From Whitmania pigra (Eukaryota; Annelida; Clitellata; Hirudinida; Haemopidae), in the NCBI GenBank assembly GCA_021613335.1, contig JAJTWR010000159.1, positions 1,780,501 to 1,844,500 of the forward strand: DNA of 64,000 bases, written 5' to 3'. This document shows, one piece after another, positions 60,801-64,000 of the stretch. The notes beneath the pieces are model-generated. The model was not told the origin of the DNA. It was given only the letters and a program-made list of their open reading frames with translations, and ran no database searches. The translations under genes were made by a program, and so were the position numbers. Every line of letters begins with the position of its first letter. Position 1 is the stretch's first letter.

Positions 60801-61755
60801 AATTGTTTCAGTGGGATTGGACCCTAACATTGATTTAGCCAAAGAATCTGGTCTTGAAGTGGACCCAAAACTTGGTGGATTCCTTGTCAACGCAGAACTC
60901 GAAGCCAGGAGCAATTTGTGGGTGGTGAGTGTATTTTTCAATTAAGAACCTGCAGTGTTTTGTTCCTCATTTGTTGTCAACCATAATTGCTATTCAAAAG
61001 GCAGGTGATGCTGCCTGTTTCTATGACCCCAAGTTGGGTCGCAGGAGGGTCGAGCACCACGACCATGCCGTCGTGAGCGGGAGACTGGCAGGAGAAAATA
61101 TGACTGGAGCCAAGAAGCCTTATTGGCATCAATCCATGCTCTGGTCCGACTTGGGTGCATCGGTTGGATACGAAGCAATCGGCCTTGTTGACTCTTCACT
61201 ACCTACAGTTTCAGTTTTTGCAAAAGCTGACCCTGATGATTCCAAGCCATCTGAAGAAAGCAAAGCCAAAAATGTGAACAACCTACTCAGTCTTGATTGT
61301 TAAAGATTGTTTTTATTGTGTGCTTGGAATTCACTTCTTTTGATTTCAATCATCACAGACAAGCAGTGCAGATCTTCCTACCATTGTAGAAGTTTCCAAT
61401 CCTGTAAAATCCAAGCTTGAAGATGAAATGCAAAAGGGAATCATTTTTTACTTAAAGGATGATGTCATCGTTGGGATCCTGTTGTGGAATGTTTTTAACA
61501 AAATGCCAGTTGCCAGACAAGTCAGTTATCTTGGATATGTGTAGCCTAATAATAACTTCACGTGTTTGCTGCTGTTCAAATTTGAGCTGTTTTAGTAATA
61601 ATTTAATCTGATTTTAAATTTATTTTTACAAGTTATTCTATTATATTTAACCACAGGTAATTAAAGAATCAAGAAAATTTGATGATTACACAGAAGTGGC
61701 AAAACTTTTCCACCTTTTTGGAGAGCCAGAGGAGGAACAGAGCAGTGCATCTTGA
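57880..61755 (+). CDS. AIFM1: Apoptosis-inducing factor, mitochondrial
   Basis: FAD-dependent NADH oxidoreductase of the mitochondrial intermembrane space. It supports respiratory-chain assembly (via CHCHD4) and promotes DNA degradation on release. Exon 1 (57880-57985) encodes a basic mitochondrial presequence ([14 protein letters not shown]). Exon 2 has a membrane anchor ([19 protein letters not shown]). Next come the FAD site [32 protein letters not shown], an NAD site [52 protein letters not shown] and the long exon [19 protein letters not shown] through [11 protein letters not shown]. The C-terminal domain ends [15 protein letters not shown]. All domains match human AIFM1 in order, over more than a dozen short introns; nothing is broken. 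Confidence 0.95.
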
Positions 61756-63333
61756 TTCATTCCATTCTCAAGAATGTTGTAGCTGTAGCACTTAAGTTGT
61801 TCCTTCGGATAATTTTAGCCTTTGTTGAGATTCACCTTACTCCCTCATATCCAGGGTTTTTAGCATGGAATAAAGTTTGATTTTTTTATGTTTGGATTAC
61901 ATTATCCCAAATTGTCATTTAAGTTTATCGGGAATTCTTGACCCCGCTTTGGTTTTCTCCATGCAAGTTTACTCGCAAATCAGATACAAATCACTCAAGT
62001 TTATATCTTCAGTAGATGTATTTTTTGCAAATGGGCAATATGTATGTTTTATTTATTCATTTCTTTGGGCCATCTTACATACATGTAACCAAACTTAAAG
62101 TCTGTGCAAACAACTCAGGACCACCCATTTATGAAACGGAGGGGTCCGAACAAAGCTGTAGTTTTTGGGGTGAGGGAAATGTCAGCAGAATGTGGACATC
62201 CACGTAATTGTGAGTGAGAACTTATAAAGCTTAAACCTAGATTTAATAAGGTGCCAAATTCTCGGCTTGTGTTGTCTTCTTGTGCACTTGTGATACCCGA
62301 TGATGATGCAATAGAAGCAAAATATTAAAATTCTGTGCTGCATCCAGAAAGTCTTATGCCTCAGATGACACTCAAAGTCTTACTAATTTGGCATATTTTG
62401 CTTAATCCACATTAAGACTGGATTCGTTGTGATGAATAATCATTATACATTCAATCTGCAAATCATATTCAGAAAGAAAGACCAAATACCTTGCCACATC
62501 ACTACTAGTAACCTAACTCAGATGATAGCATTGAAGTATCTATTCAAAAGGGAAATTACAAAATATGAACACTTCAGGCCAATTTATTATCCAATTTTAT
62601 TGGGCTTGACAGGGATTGCATCTGGATCACAAATATGCCAACAAGTTACAAACAAAATCTTTGCCCACAAACATGTCAATGTCTATCAACCTTTTGCAAA
62701 GTTGTAGCAAACCAAGAAGTAATATTTAACTTAAAATGATATGAAATGTTCTTCCGACCAAAGTTCCAATGTAAATTACTGATATGATGTGCAGATGTAT
62801 CTTTACATCTGCCTCGGGCACTTGAATGTTGCCATTCATGTTGTGAGCACTGAAGCCAGCCATAAGCTCTCCCAATTCACCAGTAGTATCTTGCATGTTA
62901 AACAACTGAATGTGAATGGTGACATTGGGTGCAGAGCTGTTATACATATTGAATGGACTATTATGACTAACATATTGATAACAGCTGCCTTAATTTATCA
63001 TGCAATCCTATCACTAACCCATCAGTCAAACTACTTTTTGAGTATTATTTTTATGTGCAAATGTTGGTATGAAAATTGACTACTATCATCATCCACACCA
63101 TTGTCATCACTGCTGTCCCCATGTTTATCCCTCCATTTGTTTCATGTTGTCATACTTCCTTCTAGAGCACCTGCAGCTGATTGGATCATCTTTCTTTTGT
63201 CTCCAAGCTCTTTTCAGCTGCACAAATGCCATATTCACAACAAGCTTATTAATGTTCTAACATCATGACCAATAATAACATGGCTAATGTAATGATAAAA
63301 TCATGATAAAAGCTTCTGCCAAATTGCACTAAG
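61756..63333. other. Convergent 3' region right of AIFM1
   Basis: Begins with the AIFM1 3' UTR (AATAAA at 61869). The rest has several short open frames on both strands. A minus-strand one (62726-62947, with GNIQVPEADVKIHLHI) and 63090-63210 have some coding flavour, but no splice chain could be built, so I do not call a gene. Confidence 0.4.
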
Positions 63334-63869
63334 TTATCCCAACATCAGAATCATTGACTCACTCCTTCCTAAACAGGTGGCTGCATTTGAGTTCAATGAA
63401 TCTGAGTTTGTCAGCTGATGTCCACTGTTCAAAGCAAACCTTGCAGAACTGCAAGTAAATAAAGTTTAAATAACTAAACTCAAATTAAACAACTAACAAT
63501 AAAATATCTGATGCTAAAGAAGGAGCCATAAATTAATTCAAACAAACTTAAAAGTGTTAACAATTTGAATTATTTTTAAGAACATTCAAGAAAACCAATC
63601 CAATGCTTTGCTTCCTACCTCAACATCTCTCCGGTCATGGCAGCAATGCGAAAATTTTCCATATTTTCACTGGAAAGTAGGAATGACATTACAATAATGC
63701 ATCATGCGTTCATATTGTCAATAATAGATTAATATTAACCTGTCATCATCACTCTCAGATGAGCTTGCCTTTCTCTTTTTGGATGGGTTTTTAGTCAATT
63801 CTTTTAATGTTAGGCTTGAATTTGCTTTAGATTCTTGATTATGAATTGGATTAAACAATCTCACATCAT
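63334..63869 (-). CDS. Uncharacterised lysine/serine-rich protein, partial at window edge
   Basis: Three exons in phase: 63740-63869, 63619-63669 and 63334-63448. They encode DDVRLFNPIHNQESKANSS, then LKELTKNPSKKRKASSSESD, then ENMENFRIAAMTGEMLSSAR and NSGHQLTNSDSLNSNAATC, with a stop at 63334. PSKKRK is a plausible nuclear localisation signal, followed by an acidic serine cluster (SSSESDDD) of casein-kinase-2 type. The exon at 63740 begins mid-codon, so the gene continues rightwards, probably beyond the window. Family not recognised; a nuclear role is inferred only from composition. Confidence 0.55.
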
Positions 63870-64000
63870 CTGAAAATCAATCATATTTGTCAATTTTAAC
63901 CATACATCTACCAACTTTCTAATTAAATGTTTGTTGTCATCGCTTCTGTCACTCATAATTGTAACTTTATTTACAAGCCTTATGAATAAAATTTTCATTC

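Noticed and set aside
62429..63260. Several short open frames on both strands
   Set aside because: No splice chain, motif or family resemblance; two look mildly coding but cannot be linked to the gene at the right edge.

Overview
This is a 64 kb piece of an animal nuclear genome. The genes are split by many short GT-AG introns, the non-coding DNA is strongly AT-rich, tRNA-derived SINEs and hAT transposons are common, and there are no rRNA, tRNA or CRISPR features. The encoded proteins (RPL36A, RNF10, an achaete-scute bHLH factor, BAP18, a CTL1/SLC44A1 choline-transporter homologue, a Y-box cold-shock protein, RTEL1, an SLC17 transporter, an abLIM-like LIM protein, AIFM1) resemble chordate versions. 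Genes are compact, one pair is only 77 bp apart, and several exons are tiny. This suggests an invertebrate deuterostome, possibly an ascidian tunicate; that assignment is inference.

Layout, left to right: RPL36A (-) 0.9-1.5 kb; RNF10 (+) 2.2-5.8; about 4 kb of AT-rich DNA with one palindromic MITE; achaete-scute-like bHLH gene (-) 9.9-10.55 with a TATA/CCAAT promoter; a hAT MITE at 11.7; BAP18 (+) 12.5-13.4, convergent with the SLC44A1-like gene (-) 13.5-18.4; Y-box gene (+) 19.1-20.0 followed after 77 bp by an uncharacterised gene (+) 20.1-21.2; RTEL1 (-) 21.8-29.1; a repeat-rich stretch 29-33 with a SINE and a target-site-flanked hAT element; an uncharacterised acidic gene with a C-terminal CaaX box (+) 33.3-35.1; an SLC17 transporter (-) 36.2-42.8 with a nearly intact LINE inserted antisense in an intron (37.7-41.6); abLIM-like LIM gene (+) 44.4-46.7; a hAT transposase broken into out-of-order halves (-) 47.5-49.4; an uncharacterised nine-exon gene (+) 49.8-52.3; the 3' part of another uncharacterised gene (-) 53.3-54.0; a transposon graveyard 54-57.5 (mariner remnant, SPIN-like hAT); AIFM1 (+) 57.9-61.8; and the 3' part of a lysine-rich gene (-) running off the right edge.

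The genes are mostly unrelated housekeeping or developmental loci (translation, ubiquitin ligation, chromatin, telomere and DNA-replication helicase, choline and anion transport, mitochondrial respiration). They do not form a pathway cluster. The parts least explained by known families are the possible two-gene operon at 19.1-21.2 kb, the CaaX protein, the two unknown multi-exon genes at 49.8-54 kb, and the mobile-element content. Exon joins were worked out by hand from reading frame, splice signals and family resemblance, so individual boundaries may be off.
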